Below, piece by piece: positions 16,960 through 25,225 of a stretch of 64,000 nt of DNA. The notes below the pieces were generated by a model that saw only the letters and a program-made list of their open reading frames with translations, ran no database searches and was not told where the DNA came from. The stretch covers positions 1,178,001 through 1,242,000 of the forward strand of contig NZ_JBPZGZ010000002.1 in assembly GCF_051857475.1 (NCBI RefSeq), written 5' to 3'. Position numbers and translations under genes: made by a program. The DNA is from Pelomonas sp051857475 (GTDB taxonomy: Bacteria; Pseudomonadota; Gammaproteobacteria; Burkholderiales; Burkholderiaceae_C). Position 1 is the stretch's first letter. Each line of letters starts with the position of its first letter.

Positions 16960-18161
16960 GCACACAAGCCTTCATCTGCGACGCGATTCGCACCCCCTTC
17001 GGCCGCTACGGCGGCGCCCTGTCTTCCATCCGCACCGACGACCTCGGCGCCCTGCCCATCAAGGCCCTGATGGCGCGCAATGCCCATGTCGACTGGGCCC
17101 AGGTGGCCGACGTCCTCTACGGCTGCGCCAACCAGGCCGGCGAAGACAACCGCAACGTCGCCCGCATGGCCGCGCTGCTGGCGGGGTTGCCGGTCGATGT
17201 GCCGGGCAGCACCATCAATCGCCTCTGCGGATCGGGCCTGGATGCCATCGGCACCGCGGCCCGCGCCATCCGCGCCGGCGAGGCCGGGTTGATGATTGCC
17301 GGCGGCGTCGAGAGCATGAGCCGCGCGCCCTTCGTCATGCCCAAGGCTGAGTCGGCCTTCAGCCGCGCCAACGCGGTCTATGACACCACCATCGGCTGGC
17401 GCTTCATCAACAAGCAGATGAAGGCCCAGTACGGCGTGGACTCCATGCCGGAGACGGCCGAGAACGTGGCGGGCGATTTCGGCATCGAGCGCGAGGCCCA
17501 GGACCGCATGGCCCTGGCCTCGCAGATGAAGGCCATCGCCGCGCAGAAGCGCGGCTTCTTCGAGCGCGAGATCGTGCCCGTTGAAGTACCGCAGAAGAAG
17601 GGCGATCCGCTGCGCGTGCTGCTGGACGAGCATCCGCGCGAGACCAGCCTCGAGGCCCTGGCCAAGCTCAAGGGCGTCGTCAAGCCCGAGGGCAGCGTGA
17701 CGGCAGGCAATGCCAGCGGTGTCAACGACGGCGCCTGCGCCCTGCTACTGGCCAGCGAAGCCGAAGCCGCCCGCCACGGCCTGAAGCCCCGCGCCCGCGT
17801 CGTCGGCATGGCGACTGCCGGCGTCGCGCCGCGCATCATGGGCATCGGCCCCGCGCCGGCGACGCGCAAGGTGATGGCGCTGACCGGCCTCACGCTGGCG
17901 CAGATGGACGTCATCGAACTGAACGAGGCGTTCGCTGCACAAGGCCTGGCCGTACTGCGTGATCTGGGCCTGGCCGACGACGACGCCCGCGTGAACCCCA
18001 ACGGCGGCGCCATCGCCCTGGGCCACCCGCTGGGCGCCAGTGGTGCGCGCCTGGTCACGACGGCCATCAACCAACTGGAAGTGATCGGTGGGCGTTATGC
18101 GCTGTGCACGATGTGCATTGGCGTTGGCCAGGGGATCGCGCTCGTGATTGAGCGCGTCTAA
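16956..18161 (+). CDS. 3-oxoadipyl-CoA thiolase
   Basis: A 401-residue thiolase with nucleophile Cys91 in NRLCGSGLDAI, GGVESMSRAP, His in GGAIALGHPLGASGAR and the second catalytic Cys in CTMCIGVGQG. The opening FICDAIRTPFGRYGGALS and the segment CANQAGEDNRNVARMA are characteristic of the PcaF/PaaJ class, which cleaves 3-oxoadipyl-CoA to succinyl-CoA and acetyl-CoA. With the two upstream genes it forms the lower part of phenylacetate or dicarboxylate degradation. No upstream paa genes are in the window, so the substrate entering the path is not proven. Confidence 0.9.
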   Translation: MSTQAFICDAIRTPFGRYGGALSSIRTDDLGALPIKALMARNAHVDWAQVADVLYGCANQAGEDNRNVARMAALLAGLPVDVPGSTINRLCGSGLDAIGTAARAIRAGEAGLMIAGGVESMSRAPFVMPKAESAFSRANAVYDTTIGWRFINKQMKAQYGVDSMPETAENVAGDFGIEREAQDRMALASQMKAIAAQKRGFFEREIVPVEVPQKKGDPLRVLLDEHPRETSLEALAKLKGVVKPEGSVTAGNASGVNDGACALLLASEAEAARHGLKPRARVVGMATAGVAPRIMGIGPAPATRKVMALTGLTLAQMDVIELNEAFAAQGLAVLRDLGLADDDARVNPNGGAIALGHPLGASGARLVTTAINQLEVIGGRYALCTMCIGVGQGIALVIERV

Positions 18162-18178
18162 GGCGGCTCTCTGGATCA

Positions 18179-18246
18179 GCCACAGAGGCACTGAGACACA
18201 GAGAGCATTCGGCCGGGATTCCTCCGTGCCTCTGTGCCTCTGTGGC
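18179..18246. repeat. imperfect inverted repeat of CACAGAGGCAC units
   Basis: GCCACAGAGGCACTGAGACACAGAG (18179-18203) faces CTCCGTGCCTCTGTGCCTCTGTGGC (18222-18246). The outer 13 bp pair perfectly and the inner part imperfectly, giving a long hairpin with an 18-base loop between two convergent genes. It may serve as a bidirectional terminator or be a dispersed REP-like element. No T tract follows. Confidence 0.65.
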
Positions 18247-18256
18247 GGTGATCCTG

Positions 18257-19549
18257 CTACTCGAAGAACAGCCTGGAGATGCCCTTCAGGCTGACCAGGT
18301 TGCCCGGGTTGCTGGTCTCGTTGAGCACGCCGCTCATGCGGGCCAGCAGGCGCGGGCTCTTCTTGGCGCGCCAGATCAGCAGATCGGCCAGCCAGGGATG
18401 GTCGTTCACGCGGTTGGCGCGTTCGTATAGGTCGAACTTGGGCTTGAGGGCCTTGAGTCCGGCCTCGTAGGCGGCACGCGTGGCGGCGTCGTCCTCGTGA
18501 TGCCTGATCAGCGCGTCGGCGGCCAGCATGCCGGTCTCCAGGGCCTTGCCAATGCCCTCGCCGGTGAAGGAATACGTGCTGCCCGCGGCCTCGCCGGTGA
18601 CGAGCAGGCCGGGCCGCGTCCACTTCGCACCCGTCAGCGTGCAGCGCAGCGGCGCCCCCTTGAGCTCGCCGACGAGTTCGCCAACGCGCATCAGTTCCGC
18701 CGCGGGCGCGTACTTGGCCACGAAGGCGTCGAAGATGGCGCGCAGGTTGACGTCTTTCTTCTGGCCCTTGCCGCCCAGGTCCTTGTGCGAGTCGGTCACG
18801 CCGACACCGATGTTGAAGTGGCCGTCCGGCGCCGGGAAGATCCAGCCGTAGCCCGGCTGCACCGACTTGTCCCAGACGACTTCCAGCGCCTTGATCTTGC
18901 CGACCATCTGCGGCGCCTTCACATAACCGCGCAAAGCCACGCCACTGGGTGTGTGGCGCTCGCACATGCCGGCGGCCGTCAGCGCCTTGGGCACGGCGCC
19001 GGTCGCCAGCACGACCCAGCGCGCCGCCACCTCGACGATCGCGTCACCGCGCTTCAGCCTGGCGCCGACGACGCGGCCGTCGGCCTCCAGCGGCGCCTCA
19101 AAGCGCGCCTGCTCGAAGCGCGCGCCGGCTTCCTGCGCGGCCCGCAGCAGCAGGGCGTCGAGTTCCTTGCGCGGCAGTACGGCCAGCGAGCCCGGCACGT
19201 CGATGCGCCCGCCGCGCGGTCCGATGCAGCCGACATGCGAAAGGGGCTGGGCGCGGCGCATCACCTCGTCCAGCAGGCCGAGCCGGGCGAGGGCCTGGTG
19301 GGCGTCGGGGATCAGGCCGTCGCCGCAGGTCTTGTCGCGACCCGGCGGCTGCTGGTCGACCAGCAGCACGGCGACGCCGGCGCGGGCCAGCGTGCGTGCG
19401 CAGGCGCTGCCGGCGGGGCCGGCTCCGATGATCAGGACCTCGCAGTCCGGCAGGGGAGCAGGGCTGGCGTCCTCGTTTGCAGCAGTCAATTCGGTCGGCA
19501 ATTTGCTAGGGTCGGCGATTCTAGAAGTCGCCGGTGGTGCACATAACAC
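18257..19549 (-). CDS. FAD-dependent oxidoreductase, geranylgeranyl-reductase family
   Basis: This 430-residue flavoprotein has a dinucleotide fold near its start (VLIIGAGPAGSACA), the family motif KTCGDGLIPDA where the flavin is bound, and LVTGEAAGSTYSFTGEGIGKALE near residue 320, the typical third FAD segment. Related enzymes reduce isoprenoid chains or act on quinone and lipid side chains. A mostly polar 35-residue N-terminal tail precedes the fold, so the true start may be internal. It is convergent with the thiolase operon, and the substrate is unknown. Confidence 0.8.
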   Translation of the reverse strand: MLCAPPATSRIADPSKLPTELTAANEDASPAPLPDCEVLIIGAGPAGSACARTLARAGVAVLLVDQQPPGRDKTCGDGLIPDAHQALARLGLLDEVMRRAQPLSHVGCIGPRGGRIDVPGSLAVLPRKELDALLLRAAQEAGARFEQARFEAPLEADGRVVGARLKRGDAIVEVAARWVVLATGAVPKALTAAGMCERHTPSGVALRGYVKAPQMVGKIKALEVVWDKSVQPGYGWIFPAPDGHFNIGVGVTDSHKDLGGKGQKKDVNLRAIFDAFVAKYAPAAELMRVGELVGELKGAPLRCTLTGAKWTRPGLLVTGEAAGSTYSFTGEGIGKALETGMLAADALIRHHEDDAATRAAYEAGLKALKPKFDLYERANRVNDHPWLADLLIWRAKKSPRLLARMSGVLNETSNPGNLVSLKGISRLFFE

Positions 19550-19834
19550 CCTGACCCACCGCCTGACCGTTGGCCCAGCAGGGAATTTGTGTGGTCATGT
19601 GACAACGCCCGTGAGGACCTACACCCCTCGCCAGGGGCAGTAAAACCCCTAGGTTTCTGTTGTGTAAAGCACAAGGAACGCCGCCTTGCCGAGTCTATTG
19701 GGGCCTACCCGGATCGGCCCGACTGCCGGCAGTCGCCAGACTCGCGCCGCGAAAAGGCGTTTCTCCGCGAGGGATTCGCGTTTCCATTTCACCTGCAACA
19801 CACGCGTTGAGAACGTCCTCACGAAGGAGTAGTC
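19550..19834 (+). promoter_or_regulatory. long leader of the TonB receptor gene
   Basis: This 285-bp gap separates the divergent oxidoreductase and receptor genes. I see no ORF with coding character. Its only certain element is a strong ribosome-binding site (GAAGGAG, about 19824-19830) just before the receptor ATG. The unusually long leader, locally less GC-rich around 19660-19680, may contain the promoter, but no convincing -35/-10 pair or palindromic operator could be fixed by eye. Confidence 0.4.
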
Positions 19835-22732
19835 ATGTTTAAACGAAACGCCCGAAGCGCCGCAGCGCTGGCGATGATCGGCACGCTGAGCGCTGTCTCG
19901 GCAATGGCCCAAGAAGCCACGGCCGAAAAGCTCGAGCGCATCGAAATCACGGGTTCGCGCATCAAGTCCGTCGGCGCCGAATCCAGCAGCCCGATCACTT
20001 CGGTCGGCAAGGAAGACATCAGCATCAAGCAGCCGGTTGCGGTTGAAGAACTGGTGCGCGGCCTGCCCGCTGCCTACCCCGCCATCGGCCCGAACGTGAA
20101 CAACGGTTCGAACGGCACGGCCTCGATCGACCTGCGCGGCATGGGTTCCAACCGCACCCTGGTCCTGATCAACAGCAAGCGCATCGTCCCCGCGACGCTG
20201 GGCGGCGTCGTCGACACCAACACCATCCCGGTCTCGCTGCTTGAGCGCGTCGACCTGGTGACCGGTGGCGCATCGGCCGTGTACGGCGCCGACGCCGTGG
20301 CCGGCGTGGTGAACTTCATCACCAAGCGCAATTTCTCGGGCGTCGAAGCGACGGCCCTGTACAGCGCCTCCGAAAAGGGCGACGCCCAGCGCTACAAGAA
20401 CGACCTGACCGTCGGTGCCAACCTGGCCGACGGCAAGGGCAACGTCGTGGTCCACATCGGCACCACCCGCACCAGCCCGCTGACCCTGGCCCAGCGCGAC
20501 TTCTCGCCGGTGGTCATCTCGTCGGCCAGCGGCAACCCCGGCGGCTACTCCGGCACGTCCGTGCCGGCAGTCTGGGGCGGCATGCCCTCGCCCATCAACG
20601 GCTCGCGAGTGATCGACTCGGGCAGTGGCCTGCTGCGCGCCGCCGCCACGGGTGGCCCGCCGGACGGCTACAACACCAACCCGCCGAACTACTTCGAGAC
20701 CCCGCTGACCCGTACCCAGGTCACGGCTCTGGGCCGTTACCAGGTCAACGAGAACGCCGAGTTCTATTCGGAAATCTTCCACACCCGCTCCAACGTGACG
20801 CTGAATCTGGCGCCGTCGGGCACCTTCGGTGTTGGCCTGGACATTCCCATCGGCAACCCCTACATCACGCCGGCCGTCCGCAACCAGCTGTGCGCCGCCT
20901 ACGGCATCTCGGCTGCCAACTGCGTGCCGGGCAACGCGACGACCTTCCGTGCCACGATCGCCCGCCGCTTCGTCGAAGCCGGCCCGCGTATCTACAGCTA
21001 CGACAACACGACGACCCAGTACACCGCGGGTCTGCGTGGCGACATCCCGATGTTCGACGGCTGGAGCTACGACGCCTACTACCAGTCGGGTCGTTCGGAC
21101 CAGATCCAGCGCACCGGCAACGGCTTCTCCTTCTCGAAGCTGCAGCAGGCGGTGAAGGCCACCAACACGACCACCTGCACGGTCAACACAAACGGTTGCG
21201 TGCCGATCAACCTGTTCGGCGCCGCGGGCACCATCACCCCGGAAATGCTGGCGTTCATCTCCACGCCGACCTTCCAGACCACCCGCGTTGACCAGACCGT
21301 CATCGCCGGCTCGGCCAGCGGTGAAGTCGCCTTCGCCAAGAGCCCCTGGGCCAAGAACCCGCTGGGCATGGCCGTCGGTTACGAAGACCGCAAGGTCTTC
21401 GGCGGCAACGCCTCCGACGCCGTCGTGCAGACGCAGGGCGAACTGCTGGGTTCCGGCGCTCCGACGCCTGACCGCAGCGGTACCCTGAAGTTCCGCGAGC
21501 TGTACGGCGAAGCCACGATGCCCATCGTGCAGAACAAGCCCGGCATCCACGCCATCAACCTGGGCTATGGCTATCGCCACACCGAGTTCGACTCCATCGG
21601 TGGCGTGAAGAGCTACGGCAGCTGGAAGAAGTCCATGGACTACTCGCCCATGAAGGGCCTGCGTTTCCGTGGTGAGAGCCAGCGCGCGACCCGCGCCCCG
21701 AACGTGAACGAGCTCTACGCTCCGGTCACCACGGGCCTGTCGACGCTGTCGGTCGACCCCTGCCAGGGCAATCGCATCGTCGCGGGTGACGCTGGCAAGG
21801 CCGGCTCGCTGACCAACCTGTGCCAACTGACCGGCGTTCCGACGTCGCAGATCGGCGCGGTGGCGGCTCCGTCGTCCAACCAGATCAACAACACCGGTGG
21901 CGGCAACCCCAACCTCGGCCCTGAAAAGGCCAACACGACCACCCTGGGTATCGTGTGGGAGCCCGAGTTCGTCGAAAGCCTGTCGCTGACGGTCGACTAC
22001 TGGAAGATCAAGATCAACGGCGCCGTGTCCAACCCGACGTCGGCCCAGGTCATGAGCGGCTGCTATGACGCCACCCAGAACCCTGGTCTGACCTACAACT
22101 CGTTCTGCCAGCTGATCCAGCGTGATGCGCTGAACGGCGGCCTGAACGGCACGGGCAGCAAGGGTGTCAGCACCCAGTCGTCCAACCTCGGCTACTACGA
22201 CTTCTCCGGCGTCGACCTCGGTGCCGCTTATCGCCTGCCCATGGCCAAGATCGGCATGCCCAATGCCGGTCGTCTGGACCTGAGCTTCCAGATGAGCTAC
22301 ATCAAGAAGGCCGACATCAAGACGCTGCCGAACGTCGCCACCATCGAGCAAGCCGGCCACTACGGCATCGACGTGGGTACGCCCTACTCCAAGGTGCGCT
22401 TCAACTCGCGCGCTTCCTGGACCATGGGTGACTACGCCGTCGGCCTGAGCTGGCGTCATATCGGCGGCGCTACGGTGCAGCAGGACCTGGCCGGCAGCTA
22501 CGTCGCAGCCTACGAGAAGATCAAGGCGTTCGACTACTTCGACCTGAACGGTTCCTGGCAGCTGACCAAGAACGTGAAGCTGTCGATGACGGTCAACAAC
22601 CTGTTCGACAAGCAGCCCCCGTTCATCGGTACCGGCATCGGCCCCGGCGCGTCCAACTTCGGCAACACCTTCCCGGGTGTCTACGACATCATTGGCCGTC
22701 GCTACACCGCTACCGTGCAAGCCAACTTCTAA
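19835..22732 (+). CDS. TonB-dependent outer-membrane receptor (965 aa)
   Basis: The protein has a signal peptide ending VSAMAQ, a plug domain with the TonB-box-like RIEITGSRIK, DLRGMGSNRTLVLINSKRI and GGASAVYGADAVAGVVNF, and a C-terminal 22-strand barrel ending in aromatic VQANF as outer-membrane assembly requires. Its size fits the large receptors for carbohydrates, peptides or siderophores; the plug motif order resembles receptors that follow the SAVYGADAVAGV pattern in Xanthomonas/Caulobacter. The downstream TPR/oxygenase gene sits in a position often seen beside such receptors. The ligand cannot be inferred. A strong intrinsic terminator follows. Confidence 0.93.
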   Translation: MFKRNARSAAALAMIGTLSAVSAMAQEATAEKLERIEITGSRIKSVGAESSSPITSVGKEDISIKQPVAVEELVRGLPAAYPAIGPNVNNGSNGTASIDLRGMGSNRTLVLINSKRIVPATLGGVVDTNTIPVSLLERVDLVTGGASAVYGADAVAGVVNFITKRNFSGVEATALYSASEKGDAQRYKNDLTVGANLADGKGNVVVHIGTTRTSPLTLAQRDFSPVVISSASGNPGGYSGTSVPAVWGGMPSPINGSRVIDSGSGLLRAAATGGPPDGYNTNPPNYFETPLTRTQVTALGRYQVNENAEFYSEIFHTRSNVTLNLAPSGTFGVGLDIPIGNPYITPAVRNQLCAAYGISAANCVPGNATTFRATIARRFVEAGPRIYSYDNTTTQYTAGLRGDIPMFDGWSYDAYYQSGRSDQIQRTGNGFSFSKLQQAVKATNTTTCTVNTNGCVPINLFGAAGTITPEMLAFISTPTFQTTRVDQTVIAGSASGEVAFAKSPWAKNPLGMAVGYEDRKVFGGNASDAVVQTQGELLGSGAPTPDRSGTLKFRELYGEATMPIVQNKPGIHAINLGYGYRHTEFDSIGGVKSYGSWKKSMDYSPMKGLRFRGESQRATRAPNVNELYAPVTTGLSTLSVDPCQGNRIVAGDAGKAGSLTNLCQLTGVPTSQIGAVAAPSSNQINNTGGGNPNLGPEKANTTTLGIVWEPEFVESLSLTVDYWKIKINGAVSNPTSAQVMSGCYDATQNPGLTYNSFCQLIQRDALNGGLNGTGSKGVSTQSSNLGYYDFSGVDLGAAYRLPMAKIGMPNAGRLDLSFQMSYIKKADIKTLPNVATIEQAGHYGIDVGTPYSKVRFNSRASWTMGDYAVGLSWRHIGGATVQQDLAGSYVAAYEKIKAFDYFDLNGSWQLTKNVKLSMTVNNLFDKQPPFIGTGIGPGASNFGNTFPGVYDIIGRRYTATVQANF

Positions 22733-22746
22733 AAAGCCTTCGGGCT

Positions 22747-22768
22747 CAGCCACTCCTCGAGGTGGCTG
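22747..22768 (+). other. short hairpin before the intrinsic terminator
   Basis: CAGCCAC and GTGGCTG form a perfect 7-bp stem around an 8-base loop, 15 bp after the receptor stop codon. It is not followed by T residues, so it probably protects or assists 3' ends together with the terminator beginning at 22775. Confidence 0.5.
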
Positions 22769-22774
22769 CATCGA

Positions 22775-22800
22775 ACGGGCCCCTCGGGGCCCGTTTTTTT
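22775..22800 (+). terminator. intrinsic terminator after the TonB receptor gene
   Basis: ACGGGCCC and GGGCCCGT pair perfectly (8 bp) around the tetraloop CTCG, followed by seven T residues (22794-22800). This is the clearest rho-independent terminator in the window and should separate the receptor transcript from the TPR/oxygenase gene that starts at 22842, so the latter needs read-through or its own promoter. Confidence 0.9.
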
Positions 22801-22841
22801 ATGGCCACCGACAATGCGGTCTCTCCTTTCTCCATCTCTCC

Positions 22842-24659
22842 ATGGCATCCATCCATCCGGCTTCCGCGCTGGGCCAGGGCCTGCGCGCCCTGGCTTCCGG
22901 TCAGACGGCCGCCGCCCAGGCCTTCCTCGAACGCGCGCTGCGCGAGACGCCGGGCGCACCCGAGACACCCGCTGCCCTGGGCCAGATCGCCGCCCAGCGC
23001 CGGCAATGGGCCGAGGCCGAGGCCTGGTTCCTGCGCTCGCTGCAGTTGCACGCCATCCAGCCGCGCGTGTGGCTGGCGCGGGGCCAGATGCTGGAGATGC
23101 TGCAGCGCCCGGCCGATGCCGCCGAGGCCTTTGTCCAGGCCACGCTGCACCAGCCGGGCTGGGCGGCGGCCCACTATGAACTCGCGCGCATCCGGCGCGA
23201 ACTGGGCCAGCGCCCCGTCGCCCTGCAGGCGGCTGCGCAGGCCGCGCATCTGGCGCCCCAGGATGCCAACACGCTGCAGTTGCTGGCCATGCTGCAGGAG
23301 GAGGACGGCGCGCTGCCCGCCTCTCTGGCGACCCTGGACGCGGCCTTGCTCCTGGCGCCTGAGCGCGCAGCCCTGCATCACAACCGCGGCGTCGTGCTGC
23401 ACCGCCTGGGTCGCCATGCCGAAGCCCTGGCTGCCTACGAGCGTGCTGTCCTGCAGGGCCTGGACGTGGCCGAGGCGCACTACAACCAGGGCAACACGCT
23501 GCAGGCCCTGGGCCGCGCGGACGATGCCCTGGCGGCCTATCGTCGCGCGCTCGCCCGGTCGCCTTTGCACGGCCTGAGCCTCTACGACCTGGCGAAGTTG
23601 CGTTGGGTCCTCGGCCATGCCGATTTCACCGCCGAACTCGATGCCGCCGAACTCGCCGCGCCGGCGTCCGCCGTGCCGCCCAGCCTGTTGGGCTTGCTGC
23701 TGCTGCGCGCCGAGCGGGGCGAAGCGGCCGTGGCCGCGTTCCGCCGCGCGGCTGCGCTGGAGCCCGGCAACGGCGCCTTTGCGGACGGGGAGGGGCAGGC
23801 GCTGTGCCTGCTCGGCCGGCATGACGAGTCCTGCGTGGCGCACCGGCTGGCCGTGTCGCTGGCACCCGAGGACGTGAACGTGCTCGGCAATGCCGCACGC
23901 AGCTTCTACGCAGCCGGCCGTGCCGCCGAGGGCCTGGCCCTGGCCGAACGCGCGCTCGCGCTGGCACCGCAGCACCAGCACGCGCTGGCCCTGGTCGGCA
24001 CCGGCTGGCGGCTGACCGGTGACGCACGCGCCGACTGGCTGAATGACCTGGAGCGCTGCGTCGCCGTCCTCGACGTCGAGCCGCCCTCCGGCTGGGCCGA
24101 CATGGCCAGCTTCAACACGGCCCTGGCCGAGGAGCTGACGCGGCTGCACACCGATGCCGAGGCGCCCATCGACCAGACCCTGCGCCACGGCACGCAGACG
24201 CGCGGCAATCTCTTCGACCTGGACCTGCCGCTGGTGCAGGCGCTCAAGGCCCAGATCGGCCGGGCCATCACGGCCTGGCTGGCGACGCGGCCTGCCGAGC
24301 CGGGCCACCCTTTCCTCGGCCGTCGCAGCGCGGGCTGGCATTTCACCGACAGTTGGAGTTCGCGACTGCGCAGCAGCGGCTTTCACACCAACCATGTGCA
24401 CGGCCATGGCTGGCTGAGCAGCAGCTACTACGTGGCCACGCCGCCCAGCGCGCTGCGCGAGGGCAGCCGCGACGGTTGGATCAAGTTCGATGAGCCCGAC
24501 CTGCCCGAGTCGGTGCGCTCAAGCCTGCGGCCGCGTCGCATGGAAGCGCCGCAGCCGGGTCGCCTGGTGCTGTTCCCGTCCTATCTCTGGCATGGCACGA
24601 CGCCTTTCCAGGACGAGGCCTACCGCCTGACCGTGGCCTTCGACGTGCTGCCGGACTAG
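22842..24659 (+). CDS. TPR protein fused to a putative 2OG-Fe(II) oxygenase
   Basis: The 605-residue protein has about ten tetratricopeptide-like repeats in residues 1-400 (for example VWLARGQMLEMLQRPADAAEAF, HHNRGVVLHRLGRHAEALAAYERAV). The C-terminal part carries GFHTNHVHGHGWLSSSYYV with the HxH iron ligands, PGRLVLFPSYLWHGTTPF with the third His, and YRLTVAFD with the Arg expected to hold 2-oxoglutarate. This is the architecture of PF13759-type putative 2OG-Fe(II) oxygenases with TPR arms. No signal peptide is visible. The ATG at 22842 is inferred; the frame upstream overlaps the terminator. Target unknown. Confidence 0.85.
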   Translation: MASIHPASALGQGLRALASGQTAAAQAFLERALRETPGAPETPAALGQIAAQRRQWAEAEAWFLRSLQLHAIQPRVWLARGQMLEMLQRPADAAEAFVQATLHQPGWAAAHYELARIRRELGQRPVALQAAAQAAHLAPQDANTLQLLAMLQEEDGALPASLATLDAALLLAPERAALHHNRGVVLHRLGRHAEALAAYERAVLQGLDVAEAHYNQGNTLQALGRADDALAAYRRALARSPLHGLSLYDLAKLRWVLGHADFTAELDAAELAAPASAVPPSLLGLLLLRAERGEAAVAAFRRAAALEPGNGAFADGEGQALCLLGRHDESCVAHRLAVSLAPEDVNVLGNAARSFYAAGRAAEGLALAERALALAPQHQHALALVGTGWRLTGDARADWLNDLERCVAVLDVEPPSGWADMASFNTALAEELTRLHTDAEAPIDQTLRHGTQTRGNLFDLDLPLVQALKAQIGRAITAWLATRPAEPGHPFLGRRSAGWHFTDSWSSRLRSSGFHTNHVHGHGWLSSSYYVATPPSALREGSRDGWIKFDEPDLPESVRSSLRPRRMEAPQPGRLVLFPSYLWHGTTPFQDEAYRLTVAFDVLPD

Positions 24660-25171
24660 TCGACGCGGCGCACGCGCGGCGAGGTGTTCAGGCCCTCGAT
24701 GTCGAGGTAGTAGGAGCCCAGCATGCCGCGCTTGACGCTGACCTTGCGGGCCTTGGGCGGCAGGGCGACGGAGGTGCCGTCGATGACCAGCCAGGTCTGG
24801 CCGTTGTCCAGCTTGATGCGCGAGTTGGGACCCCAGCCGGCGAAGCTGGGGCTGAGCATGCTGTCGACCGACGCCACCGCATCGGGGCGCTTGGACTCGG
24901 GCAGGCCGAAGGCGGCTTCGCCGCTGCGGGCCGGCGCCGGCGCAGCCACGGCTGCTGCGGCGACCACGGGCTGGGCCGGGCGAGCCACGGCGGCTGCCGG
25001 GACGGGCGGTTGCGGCGGCACCGGCGGCGTCTTGAGGGCCGCATCGGCCAGTGCGTCATAGCAGGCCAGGCGCGCGCCGCTGTCAGTCATGGCGCGGCAG
25101 CGCTGCAGGCCGTCCTGGGCCAGGGCCGGCAGGGCGGCGATTGAAAGGGCAATCAGGGTGAAGGTACGCAT
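24656..25171 (-). CDS. periplasmic protein of unknown function
   Basis: The 171-residue protein has a signal peptide (MRTFTLIALSIAALPALAQ), a short motif CRAMTDSGARLACYDALAD near residue 24 with two Cys that could pair, a Pro/Ala-rich linker (residues about 50-80) and a C-terminal beta-rich part ending RVRRVD. It resembles the CxxxxDxxxRLxCYD start of many small secreted proteobacterial proteins, but no enzyme family was recognised. Its last 4 bp overlap the convergent TPR/oxygenase gene. Confidence 0.65.
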   Translation of the reverse strand: MRTFTLIALSIAALPALAQDGLQRCRAMTDSGARLACYDALADAALKTPPVPPQPPVPAAAVARPAQPVVAAAAVAAPAPARSGEAAFGLPESKRPDAVASVDSMLSPSFAGWGPNSRIKLDNGQTWLVIDGTSVALPPKARKVSVKRGMLGSYYLDIEGLNTSPRVRRVD

Positions 25172-25225
25172 GAGCCAAGCCTAGCAGTTGCAGGCTCGGC
25201 TCAGGAACGGGCAAAGCCCGGGCGC

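Noticed and set aside
19649..22771. Long antisense frame of more than 1000 codons opposite the TonB receptor (and a similar one opposite 38201-40963)
   Set aside because: At this GC content, stop codons are rare in the antisense frame. The frames have low-complexity Gly/Ala/Arg/Val composition, no recognisable family and no ribosome-binding site, while the forward frames are intact receptors.
22842..24659. Possible read of the TPR/oxygenase gene as O-GlcNAc transferase
   Set aside because: The TPR arms alone suggest it, but the C-terminal part has HxH...H iron-ligand spacing and no glycosyltransferase GT41 motifs.
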